A stretch of 7,488 nucleotides of DNA from positions 1-7,488 of the forward strand of contig CALCDT010000236.1 in NCBI GenBank assembly GCA_937900425.1, given 5' to 3'. Numbering within the stretch: the stretch's first letter is position 1; each line of letters begins with the position of its first letter. Position numbers and translations under genes: made by a program. This document shows, in pieces, positions 1-5,695 of the stretch. The notes under the pieces are model-generated. The model was not told the DNA's origin and ran no database searches. It saw only the letters and a list, made by a program, of their open reading frames with translations. This DNA is from an uncultured Alphaproteobacteria bacterium. Lineage in GTDB: Bacteria; Pseudomonadota; Alphaproteobacteria; Rhizobiales; Pleomorphomonadaceae.

Positions 1-108
1 AGCCGCGGATGGCCGGCCGGCCGGTCTGCGGCCGACGCGCGCCGTCGCCATCCGCCGCGACGCCGGCGCGGCCACGCCGGCGAGGCCCGTTGAGGACAAA
101 TCCGTCAT
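1..108 (-). CDS. Possible 5' end of a divergent leftward gene, partial
   Basis: An ATG at 108 reading left opens a frame of 36 codons with no stop before the window edge. About 31 of the 36 third positions are G or C, which fits coding sequence here. A good ribosome binding site, GAGGAGGG at 126-119, sits about ten bases before the ATG, and an AT-rich promoter-like stretch lies further upstream. The visible peptide begins MTDLSSTGLAGVAAP and continues rich in Ala, Arg and Gly; no domain can be recognised. A second in-frame ATG lies at codon 20. In such GC-rich DNA, short open frames arise by chance, so the call rests mainly on the ribosome binding site and divergent layout. It could equally be noncoding. 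Confidence 0.3.
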   Translation of the reverse strand, partial: MTDLSSTGLAGVAAPASRRMATARVGRRPAGRPSAA

Positions 109-182
109 CGTTGTGCCGCCCTCCTCGAAGACCGCGGCACGACGGTCCGGGCACCCGGTGCCGACCGCCGCCGCACTGGGTC

Positions 183-232
183 GAATTAAACACGACTAAT
201 TATGTCGTCAAACTCAAATTAGACGTGATTTG
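183..232. promoter_or_regulatory. AT-rich intergenic island with inverted repeats; possible leftward promoter
   Basis: This stretch is strikingly AT-rich compared with the surrounding very GC-rich DNA. Reading left, a TTGACG -35-like hexamer (plus positions 211-206) is followed after 15 bases by TTTAAT (190-185), five of six matches to a -10 box, although the spacing is short. An inverted repeat ACGAC-N7-GTCGT (192-208) lies within the spacer region of that promoter, where a repressor could act. A second repeat, CAAAT-N8-ATTTG, occupies 215-232. The promoter would serve the possible leftward gene starting at 108. The base composition is directly visible; the promoter and operator roles are inference. 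Confidence 0.35.
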
Positions 233-283
233 TCGCACCGACGGTCGCACCCTAGGCGGCGCGGACTCCCCTCCTCGATCCGG

Positions 284-309
284 GGAACTCCGCATCGAAG
301 GCGCGCGTT
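284..309 (+). promoter_or_regulatory. Candidate EcfG-type general stress promoter
   Basis: GGAAC at 284-288 and CGTT at 306-309 are separated by exactly 17 bases. This matches the published alphaproteobacterial EcfG (PhyR-NepR-EcfG cascade) consensus GGAAC-N16/17-CGTT. Transcription would begin roughly at 315-318, leaving a leader of about 27 bases before the ATG at 343, with the ribosome binding site GGAGG at 330-334. The geometry therefore fits a working promoter for the PLDc_N and transglutaminase gene pair. The -35 element overlaps a short inverted repeat (TCCCC 267-271 / GGGGA 282-286). Function is inferred from the consensus match alone. Confidence 0.55.
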
Positions 310-342
310 GGCCAGCCCGAGACACCATCGGAGGGGCCGTTC

Positions 343-522
343 ATGGGCATCGAAGTCGGCGGGCTGCTCGGCCTCGTCATCCTCGCGCTCGACATCTACG
401 CGATCATCAAGGTCGTCGGCTCCGGCGCGTCGACGGTCGCCAAGGTGCTCTGGATCCTGGTGATCCTGATCTTTCCGGTGCTCGGGCTGCTCGCCTGGCT
501 GGTGGCGGGACCCAAGTCGTGA
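343..522 (+). CDS. Small two-helix membrane protein, PLDc_N-like
   Basis: This encodes 59 residues, almost all hydrophobic. Two membrane helices are evident, about residues 5-25 and 35-55, joined by a short polar turn (GSGAS). The second helix carries the pattern W37...FP45-V-L-G48...W52, ending in a GP pair, which is typical of the PLDc_N family (the N-terminal membrane segment of some cardiolipin synthases, also found as free-standing small proteins). There is no phospholipase HKD domain, so it is not a lipid synthase by itself. The start is supported by GGAGG eight bases upstream. The stop overlaps the GTG of the next gene (GTGA), so the two are probably translated together. The upstream EcfG-like site suggests stress-linked expression. 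The molecular role is unknown. Confidence 0.8.
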   Translation: MGIEVGGLLGLVILALDIYAIIKVVGSGASTVAKVLWILVILIFPVLGLLAWLVAGPKS

Positions 523-1502
523 ACGCCCCGCCCGCCCTGCAGGCCCCGATCAGGACGCCGTCCGCCCAGCAGCCGGCGGCGGCCGCCGCGGCGCGCAGCG
601 CGCCGCGGCGCATGACCGTGCGCCACAGCACCCGCTACGCCTATGCCGCGCCGGTGACCTTCGGCGAGCACCGGCTGATGCTGCGGCCACGCGACAGCCA
701 CGACATCCGCCTCGTCTCGGCGACGCTGGCGACCTCGCCGCCGGCGACCCTTCGGTGGGTGCACGACGTGTTCGGCAACTCGATCGCCTTCGCCACCTTC
801 GCCGAACCGGCCGACGCTCTCGCGATCACCAGCGAGCTCGTCATCGAGCGCTACGCCCTCGACCGGCCGCCTGCGGTGCTCGACGCCGCCGCGGCACGCT
901 ATCCCTTCGTCTACGGTCCCGACGAACGGGCCGATCTCGGCCGCCTGCTCGACCCGCACCATCCCGATCCCGGCGGGCAGCTGCTCGAATGGGCACGCGG
1001 CTTCGTCGCCGGTGCCGGCACCGACACGCTGGCGTTGCTCGCCGACATCAATCTCGGAATCAAGAATGGCTTCGCCTACGCCGCCCGCGACGAGGAGGGT
1101 ACCCAGACGCCGCTGGAGACCATCGCCCGCGGCGCCGGCACCTGTCGCGATTTCGCGCTGCTGATGGTCGAGGCGCTGAGGGCGCTAGGCATCGGCGCCC
1201 GCTTCGTCTCGGGCTATCTCTACGACCCGGCCCTCGACGGCGGCGACGACGGCACCACCGGGGCCGGCGCCACGCACGCCTGGGTCGACGTCTACCTGCC
1301 GGGCGCCGGATGGGTGGAGTACGACCCGACCAACGGGCTCGTCGGCGCGACGAGCCTGATCCGCGTCGCCGTCGCCCGCGAGCCGACGCAGGCGATCCCG
1401 ATCGCCGGCTCGTTCACCGGCAACGGCGGCGACTATCTCGGCATGAGCGTGGAGGTGTCGGTGACGGCCGATCCGGGCGCCGCCTCGGCCACCGCGGCGT
1501 GA
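519..1502 (+). CDS. Transglutaminase-like cysteine peptidase family protein
   Basis: This is a cytoplasmic-looking protein with the bacterial transglutaminase N-terminal domain followed by a transglutaminase-like core. Counting from the ATG at 612, the N-terminal beta domain spans about residues 1-85 (HSTRYAY at 5-11, LRPR at 24-27, DVFGN at 52-56). The core follows with the catalytic triad visible as Cys178 in GAGTCRDFA, His222 in THAWVDVYLP and Asp238 in EYDPTNG. Family members act as proteases or amide-modifying enzymes; the substrate is unknown. The chosen GTG at 519 overlaps the preceding stop (GTGA), which favours coupled translation, and adds 31 Ala/Pro-rich residues. The ATG at 612 gives a more family-typical 296-residue protein but has no ribosome binding site. 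No signal peptide is evident from either start. The fold assignment is firm; the start is uncertain. Confidence 0.9.
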   Translation: MNAPPALQAPIRTPSAQQPAAAAAARSAPRRMTVRHSTRYAYAAPVTFGEHRLMLRPRDSHDIRLVSATLATSPPATLRWVHDVFGNSIAFATFAEPADALAITSELVIERYALDRPPAVLDAAAARYPFVYGPDERADLGRLLDPHHPDPGGQLLEWARGFVAGAGTDTLALLADINLGIKNGFAYAARDEEGTQTPLETIARGAGTCRDFALLMVEALRALGIGARFVSGYLYDPALDGGDDGTTGAGATHAWVDVYLPGAGWVEYDPTNGLVGATSLIRVAVAREPTQAIPIAGSFTGNGGDYLGMSVEVSVTADPGAASATAA

Positions 1503-1580
1503 GGAACGGCACGAAGCGGCGGACGGCGTCGCCCTCCTCCCCGCAAATCCGGTCCGGGTGCCGGTGAAGCGGCGGCGGAG

Positions 1581-2327
1581 CTATGCCAGCGCGACGTGGG
1601 AGCAGAGATAGAGGACGGAGCCCGTGCCGATGCCGAGCGTCTCGGCCTCGGCGGGCGACATCATGCGCGTGACCGGAATCTCCTCGACGGCGAGGCCGCC
1701 CTTCCGGATCGTCTCGACGAAGCCCTTCTTCGAGAAGATCCGCACGTGGTCGTCCTGGCCGAAGTGCTTCCAGCGGTCCTGCGGCGTGACGATGCTGGGG
1801 TCCTCGTAGGTCTCGTCCAGCGTCAACAGGATCGGGACCATCAGCAGGGCGACGCCGTTCGGCTTCAGCACGCGGCGGATCTCCGAGATGGCCTTCACCG
1901 GATCCTCGACGTGTTCGAGCACGTGCGAGCAGAGGACGAAGTCGTAGGTCGCGTCGGCATAAGGCAGATCGTGGATGTCCGCCTTGTCGTCGACGCCGGG
2001 CATGAAGAGGTCGCAGGTGCGGTGCGCGATGTGCGGATGGCTCCGGATCCATCGGCTGAGCGCGGCGGCCGGCGCGATTTCGAGGAAGCGGTGCGAACGC
2101 GACCGGTCGAGCCGCACGAAGACGGGCTCGAAGAAGGAAGCATAGAGCCGGTCGCGGTCCGCGGCCCCGCAATTCGGGCAGCTGTAGGCGCCGAGATTGA
2201 GCGTCTCGAACTGATCGACGGGATGGATGAACCCGTATCCCCGGACCATGTCGAGGAAGGACTGCGGCAGGGGCGCGAAGCCGGGAACGCGGCTGCGACA
2301 CACGGGACAGGCGTGGAACTCGGCCAT
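1581..2327 (-). CDS. SAM-dependent methyltransferase with N-terminal zinc ribbon
   Basis: This 248-residue protein combines a zinc-binding head with a class I methyltransferase. Two cysteine pairs, CPVC (7-10) and CPNC (50-53), followed by DRDRLY (57-62), form the ribbon. The methyltransferase part has FLEIAP (81-86), an acidic Asp106 strand, DIHDLPYAD (117-125), the SHVLEHVEDP stretch (134-143) and RVLKPNG (152-158). After these comes TYEDPS (173-178) and GQDDHVRIF (190-198), conserved in this zinc-ribbon subfamily. The cofactor strand has APAAA instead of the classic GxGxG loop, as is common in this subfamily. The start has GAGGAG five bases upstream. It is the last gene of the leftward operon, after a 109-base gap, and may be expressed separately. 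It probably methylates a sugar or a related small substrate; the target is unknown. Confidence 0.85.
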   Translation of the reverse strand: MAEFHACPVCRSRVPGFAPLPQSFLDMVRGYGFIHPVDQFETLNLGAYSCPNCGAADRDRLYASFFEPVFVRLDRSRSHRFLEIAPAAALSRWIRSHPHIAHRTCDLFMPGVDDKADIHDLPYADATYDFVLCSHVLEHVEDPVKAISEIRRVLKPNGVALLMVPILLTLDETYEDPSIVTPQDRWKHFGQDDHVRIFSKKGFVETIRKGGLAVEEIPVTRMMSPAEAETLGIGTGSVLYLCSHVALA

Positions 2328-2343
2328 AACGTCTCCTCACACG

Positions 2344-2415
2344 CCCGTCCGTGCCGCGGGCCAGATGATGCCTGACGATAGCGCCGCAGGCTTGCACGGA
2401 ACTGCCCGCGACGGG
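2344..2415 (-). repeat. Nested inverted repeat in the operon's widest gap
   Basis: Two outer arm segments pair exactly: CCCGTC (2344-2349) with GACGGG (2410-2415), and GCGGGC (2356-2361) with GCCCGC (2404-2409). That is twelve base pairs interrupted by a six-base bulge on one side. Inside the loop, GCCTG (2370-2374) can pair with CAGGC (2387-2391). The structure lies between the phosphoesterase stop and the zinc-ribbon methyltransferase start. There is no T tract after it in the leftward direction, so it is not a standard intrinsic terminator. It could reduce readthrough or protect the upstream message. The high GC content makes chance pairing possible. Confidence 0.4.
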
Positions 2416-2436
2416 TGCGACCGCCGCGGCGAACGA

Positions 2437-3114
2437 TCAGTCGGCGAGGCGGCGCAGGCGCGGCGCGCCGGTCTTCAGGCTCCCGTAGTAGTAATCGTTG
2501 AAGCCCGCAGCGTGCATGAGGTCGAACACCACCTGCATGTCGTAGGCGACCCGGTGGAGCCGGAACTCGCCGTCGTCGAAGGTGGCGAACGCGGCCCGCG
2601 GATCCTCGTCGCGCGGCTGGCCGACCGCCCCCGGATTGCAGTGGACCTTGTCGCCGAAGCGGTGGAGCGACTGGACGTGGGTGTGGCCCGAGAGGAAGTA
2701 GCGGCCCTCGACGCGCTCGAAATAGTCCGCTTCGGGCTTGAGGTACTCGTCGATCGGGTCCGCCCAGCCGCCGTGGACGACGTGGACGCCGTCGACGAAC
2801 ATCTGGACCGGGAACGTCCTCAGCCAGGCGAGATTCTCGGCGGTGATGACCTTGCGCTGGTAGGCGAGGCAGTCGTTGACGCTGCGCGAGCGGGGACAGA
2901 AGCCGCCGCCCGCCATGTACCAGTCGTGGTTGCCCATGACCGTCGGGATGCCGCGGCGGCGCAGCTCCTCGCAGCACTCGTTGACCTGGCTGTAGTAGCC
3001 GACGACGTCGCCGGCACAGTAGACGCGCTCGATGCCGAGGCGGTCGATCTCGGCGAGGACCGTCCGCAGCGCCTCGTAGTTGCCGTGGATGTCAGAGATG
3101 AACGCGATCGTCAT
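2437..3114 (-). CDS. Calcineurin-like metallophosphoesterase
   Basis: This 225-residue enzyme has all the metal-binding motifs of the calcineurin-like superfamily, in the compact YfcE/MJ0936-like arrangement. They are SDIHGN (7-12), GDVVGY (35-40), GNHD (61-64), HGG (114-116) and GHTH (143-146), followed by NPGAVGQPRD (160-169), typical of this subfamily. Members hydrolyse phosphomonoesters or phosphodiesters using two metal ions; the physiological substrate is rarely known. There is no signal peptide, so it is probably cytoplasmic. Its start lies within the end of the ATP-grasp gene (23-base overlap) with only a weak ribosome binding site, implying coupled translation. Its place among glycan-modifying genes suggests it removes phosphate from a pathway intermediate, but that is inference. 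Confidence 0.9.
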   Translation of the reverse strand: MTIAFISDIHGNYEALRTVLAEIDRLGIERVYCAGDVVGYYSQVNECCEELRRRGIPTVMGNHDWYMAGGGFCPRSRSVNDCLAYQRKVITAENLAWLRTFPVQMFVDGVHVVHGGWADPIDEYLKPEADYFERVEGRYFLSGHTHVQSLHRFGDKVHCNPGAVGQPRDEDPRAAFATFDDGEFRLHRVAYDMQVVFDLMHAAGFNDYYYGSLKTGAPRLRRLAD

Positions 3115-4069
3115 AGGTCACCACTTCGTCGGTGTAGCGGATCGCCCGCCCCCCGCGCAGCGGCGGCTGCACGGGTACCTTCCCGAAGAGGAAGTAGTCG
3201 ACCGCCATGGCGCACTCGTTGTAGCCGAACGCGGCGCGGATCGAGGCCGACGACGAGACCCGCGGGTTGATCTCGAGCAGCTTCGGCACGCCGTCGTGCA
3301 GCCGGAACTGGAAGTTCGTCGGCCCGACCGGCCGGAACAGGCGGCAGAGATCGTCGATCGCCGCGTCGAAGGGTGCGCAGGCGACGACGTCGGCGATCTC
3401 GGTGAACCCCTCCCGCGAGAGGCGGCGCCGCATCGCCATGCGGGCCGGCGCCGCGCCGAGGCCGTCGCCGAAGGCGGTTACCGTGAACTCGAGGTCGTCC
3501 GTGCCGACGAGCCGCTGCGCCATCAGCAGATCGCCGAAGGCCGCCCTGTGCGCCGCGAGGTCGAAGGCGGTCGAGATCCGGGCGACGCCCTTCGAGCCGA
3601 AGCCGCGCCGCGGCTTGACGATGAACGGCGTGCCGAACCGCGCCGCGAGCGCGTCGAAGTCGAGGTCGAGCGCGGTGTCGATGGCGCACGCGAGACCGGC
3701 CACGGCGAGCCGCTCGTGGAAGGCCCACTTGTCCGCACAGAGGCGGACGAGGGCGGGCTCGTTCAGCGCCGGCACCGCCCCGGCGGCCCTGATCGCCGCG
3801 GCGTGCTCGGTCCAGTGGAAGACGTCCTCCTCGATGCCCGGCAGCACCAGATCGACCTCGTGGCGACGGATGATGTCGCACAGCCAGTCGAGGTAGCGGT
3901 CGGCCGAGGTGCGCGGCGCGAGCTCGAAGACGTCGCTGAAGGCGTTCGCCGGCGATTCCGGATAGATCGACGTTCCGACGAGCCGCAGCGGCCGCCCGCT
4001 CATACGCAGGCAGCGCAGGACACCGTAGCCGACGACGCCGCTGGCGCCGGAGACGAGGACCGTCTTCAT
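3092..4069 (-). CDS. ATP-grasp family ligase
   Basis: This 325-residue protein has a Rossmann-like pre-ATP-grasp domain followed by an ATP-grasp fold, like the carbamoyl-phosphate-synthase/PylC-type ligases. The N-terminus carries GASGVVGYG (8-16), and LPGIEED (76-82) closes the first domain. The ATP-binding part shows ADKW (112-115), FIVKPRRGFGSKGV (149-162) with its phosphate-binding loop, and Glu194 in the LEFTV strand. The metal-binding end is FQFR (253-256) and LEINPRVSSS (265-274). ATP-grasp enzymes activate a carboxylate as acyl-phosphate and join it to an amine or another nucleophile. Translation starts at the ATG overlapping the SDR stop by four bases, with no separate ribosome binding site. 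The acceptor and donor are unknown. Context suggests adding an amino acid or similar acid to a sugar precursor. Confidence 0.88.
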   Translation of the reverse strand: MKTVLVSGASGVVGYGVLRCLRMSGRPLRLVGTSIYPESPANAFSDVFELAPRTSADRYLDWLCDIIRRHEVDLVLPGIEEDVFHWTEHAAAIRAAGAVPALNEPALVRLCADKWAFHERLAVAGLACAIDTALDLDFDALAARFGTPFIVKPRRGFGSKGVARISTAFDLAAHRAAFGDLLMAQRLVGTDDLEFTVTAFGDGLGAAPARMAMRRRLSREGFTEIADVVACAPFDAAIDDLCRLFRPVGPTNFQFRLHDGVPKLLEINPRVSSSASIRAAFGYNECAMAVDYFLFGKVPVQPPLRGGRAIRYTDEVVTYDDRVHL

Positions 4070-4908
4070 GGCGCGCCGCGCGCGTGGGCGACCGCCATCC
4101 GCATCCCCTCCTCGATCGAGATCCGCGGGACGTAACCGAGCGCTGTGGCGAGCGTGTCGTCCGGCGTGAAGGGATTGTCGGCGATGTCGGGCTTGTCCGG
4201 CAGGAAGCGGACGGTGCTCGCGCTGCCGAAGGCGGCGATCGCCGCGTGCGCGACCTCGGAGAGGCGGACGTTCTTTGGCGCCACGACATCGTAGGTCCCG
4301 ACGAGCCGCCTCCGGACGATACGCGCGATCACCTCGACGACGTCGTCCAGGTGGACGAAGTTCCGCAGGGCGTCGTTGCCGCCATAGATGAAGATGTCCT
4401 CGCCCTCGCGCGCGCGCTCGAAGGCCGCGGCGAGGAACGGCTGGTTGGCGCGGCTCGCGGGGCCGGAGCCGTAGAACTGGGCCGGCCGGACGACGGCGGC
4501 GCGCAGCCCCTTCGCGGCGAAGCCGGCGACCCACTCCTCCGACTGCCGCTTCGACAGGGCGTAGGGGCCGAAATAGGGAGAGTGCACCGGGAGACGCGCG
4601 AAGATGCTGGAGATCTGAACGAACTGCCCGACGCCCGCCTCGACGCACAGCCGGGAGAGGGAGGCCACCGCGGCGACGTTCACCCGGCAGATGCGGCCCG
4701 GATCGTCGCCACCGCGGTCGATGGCGGCGGCCGTGTTGATGACGGCGTCGACGCCCGGAGGAAACGCGAAGCCGTCGGGAATGTGCTCGAGGTCGAGGGC
4801 GACGTCGCAGCCGGAACGGCCGACGGTGACGACCTCGGCGAAGGTGGACAGGACCGGCCGGAGGGCGAGGGCGAGCGACGACCGGCCCCCGACGATAACG
4901 ATCTTCAT
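4066..4908 (-). CDS. Extended SDR, NAD(P)-dependent sugar epimerase/dehydratase-like
   Basis: This 280-residue protein is an extended short-chain dehydrogenase/reductase of the type acting on nucleotide sugars. Visible signatures are the first strand MKIVIVGG, DLEHIP (39-44), INTAA (57-61), Ser100-Ser101 in QISSIFA and the catalytic YALSK (Tyr116, Lys120), then RPAQFYG and NFVHLDDV in the C-terminal half. The usual GxxGxxG loop is degenerate: after Gly7 the next two glycine positions are Ser10 and Ala13. Arg31 after the second strand hints at NADP(H) preference. The ATG at 4908 gives the family-typical start; an in-frame GTG at 4941 would add eleven residues that look non-conserved. Its stop overlaps the ATP-grasp start (ATGA). 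Epimerase, dehydratase and reductase activities cannot be told apart here. Confidence 0.87.
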   Translation of the reverse strand: MKIVIVGGRSSLALALRPVLSTFAEVVTVGRSGCDVALDLEHIPDGFAFPPGVDAVINTAAAIDRGGDDPGRICRVNVAAVASLSRLCVEAGVGQFVQISSIFARLPVHSPYFGPYALSKRQSEEWVAGFAAKGLRAAVVRPAQFYGSGPASRANQPFLAAAFERAREGEDIFIYGGNDALRNFVHLDDVVEVIARIVRRRLVGTYDVVAPKNVRLSEVAHAAIAAFGSASTVRFLPDKPDIADNPFTPDDTLATALGYVPRISIEEGMRMAVAHARGAP

Positions 4909-4948
4909 GCGTCCCACCCGTTCGACCGAGACCGGCGTCACCGGCCGC

Positions 4949-5668
4949 TCAGCGCGGCGCGATCTCCGCGAGCATGCCGCACGACAGTTCCGGATACCGG
5001 ATGCCGACCTCGCAGAAGCCGCGGATGAGCGCCTCGCTGAGGCCGAGCGCCAGCATCTGCGTGGTCATCAGCGGCTTCAGGTAGATGCCCTCCATCCTGA
5101 CGACGTCGTAGCCGGCACAGGCGATGTCGTCGGAGAACGAGGCGACCGTATAATAGCGCTGGTGGCCGAGCAGATGATCGTTGGGGCTCAGCGCCTGCAT
5201 GTCGGGGAGGAGCCCGGCCGCATGGCCGACCCGCCGGTTCAGCGATTCCGCGTTGGGAACGGCGACGAAGATGCGCCCGCCGGGCGCGAGGAACCGGCGG
5301 TAGCGGCGCATGACGAGAACCGGATCGTCGACGTGCTCGAGGATGAACCCCATCACGATGACGTCGAAGCGCTCGTCGGTCTCGAAGTCCTCGAAATAGA
5401 CCTCGCGGATCTCCGCCGTGCAGTCGGGGTGCGTCGAGCGGAAGTTGGCGATGACCGCCGGCGACCCGTCGAGCACGAGGTGGCGGCGGAAGGTCTGCGC
5501 CATCAGCGACGTGGTGTGGCCGTGGCCGAGGCCGAGTTCCAGCAGCGATTTCGCGCCGGCGCAGAGATCGAGGATGCGCCGCGGATACCACGTGAGCATG
5601 ACCTCGTTGTCGAAGTCGTAGACGTTGCCGCCGGTATAGGCGCCGACATTGCGATCGAGGCTGTTCAT
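4949..5668 (-). CDS. Class I SAM-dependent methyltransferase
   Basis: This 239-residue methyltransferase has a complete cofactor site: LLELGLGHGHTT (42-53, glycine loop), Asp67 in VLDGSP at the end of the second strand, and FDVIVMGFILEHVDDP (101-116). LAPGGRIFVAVPNAESLNRR (127-146) follows. The C-terminal part contains SPNDHLLGHQRYYT and later YLKPLMTTQM, a layout seen in methyltransferases near polysaccharide genes. GGGAG lies seven bases before the ATG; the nearby upstream ATG is out of frame and meets a stop at once. It lies 27 bases after the glycosyltransferase. It probably methylates a sugar hydroxyl or an attached group, cytoplasmically; a small-molecule target outside glycan synthesis cannot be excluded. 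Confidence 0.88.
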   Translation of the reverse strand: MNSLDRNVGAYTGGNVYDFDNEVMLTWYPRRILDLCAGAKSLLELGLGHGHTTSLMAQTFRRHLVLDGSPAVIANFRSTHPDCTAEIREVYFEDFETDERFDVIVMGFILEHVDDPVLVMRRYRRFLAPGGRIFVAVPNAESLNRRVGHAAGLLPDMQALSPNDHLLGHQRYYTVASFSDDIACAGYDVVRMEGIYLKPLMTTQMLALGLSEALIRGFCEVGIRYPELSCGMLAEIAPR

Positions 5669-5680
5669 GGCATGGCTCCC

Positions 5681-5695
5681 GCGGGTCCGACCCGC
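5681..5695 (-). repeat. Perfect GC-rich hairpin just after the glycosyltransferase stop
   Basis: GCGGGT (5681-5686) and ACCCGC (5690-5695) form a perfect six-base-pair stem with a three-base loop. It directly abuts the glycosyltransferase stop codon (5698-5696) in the leftward transcript. No T tract follows, and the next gene begins 12 bases later, so it is not a conventional terminator. It may protect the 3' end of the upstream message or tune coupling to the methyltransferase gene, whose ribosome binding site (GGGAG) immediately follows the stem. Confidence 0.5.

Noticed and set aside
9..518. Upstream extension of the transglutaminase reading frame to position 9
   Set aside because: It would run through the promoter, the AT-rich island and the whole PLDc_N gene. 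The peptide is Arg/Pro-rich and unlike the family; the frame is simply free of stops.
1503..1580. Intrinsic terminator between the convergent transcription units
   Set aside because: Only a weak bulged stem (1518-1533) and a four-base CCGG stem are present, neither followed by a T tract. A ten-base direct repeat, GAAGCGGCGG (1513-1522 and 1566-1575), is noted but has no evident meaning.
2227..4135. Long plus-strand frames opposite the phosphoesterase and ATP-grasp genes
   Set aside because: Composition is low-complexity and charged, with no domain motifs, while the minus strand carries complete catalytic motifs throughout.
4909..4941. GTG at 4941 as the SDR start
   Set aside because: The extra eleven residues precede the typical first beta strand MKIVIVGG and have no clear ribosome binding site, so the ATG at 4908 is preferred.
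4931..4944. Short repeat ACCGG in the gap between methyltransferase and SDR
   Set aside because: It allows only a four-base stem, which is expected by chance at this GC content.
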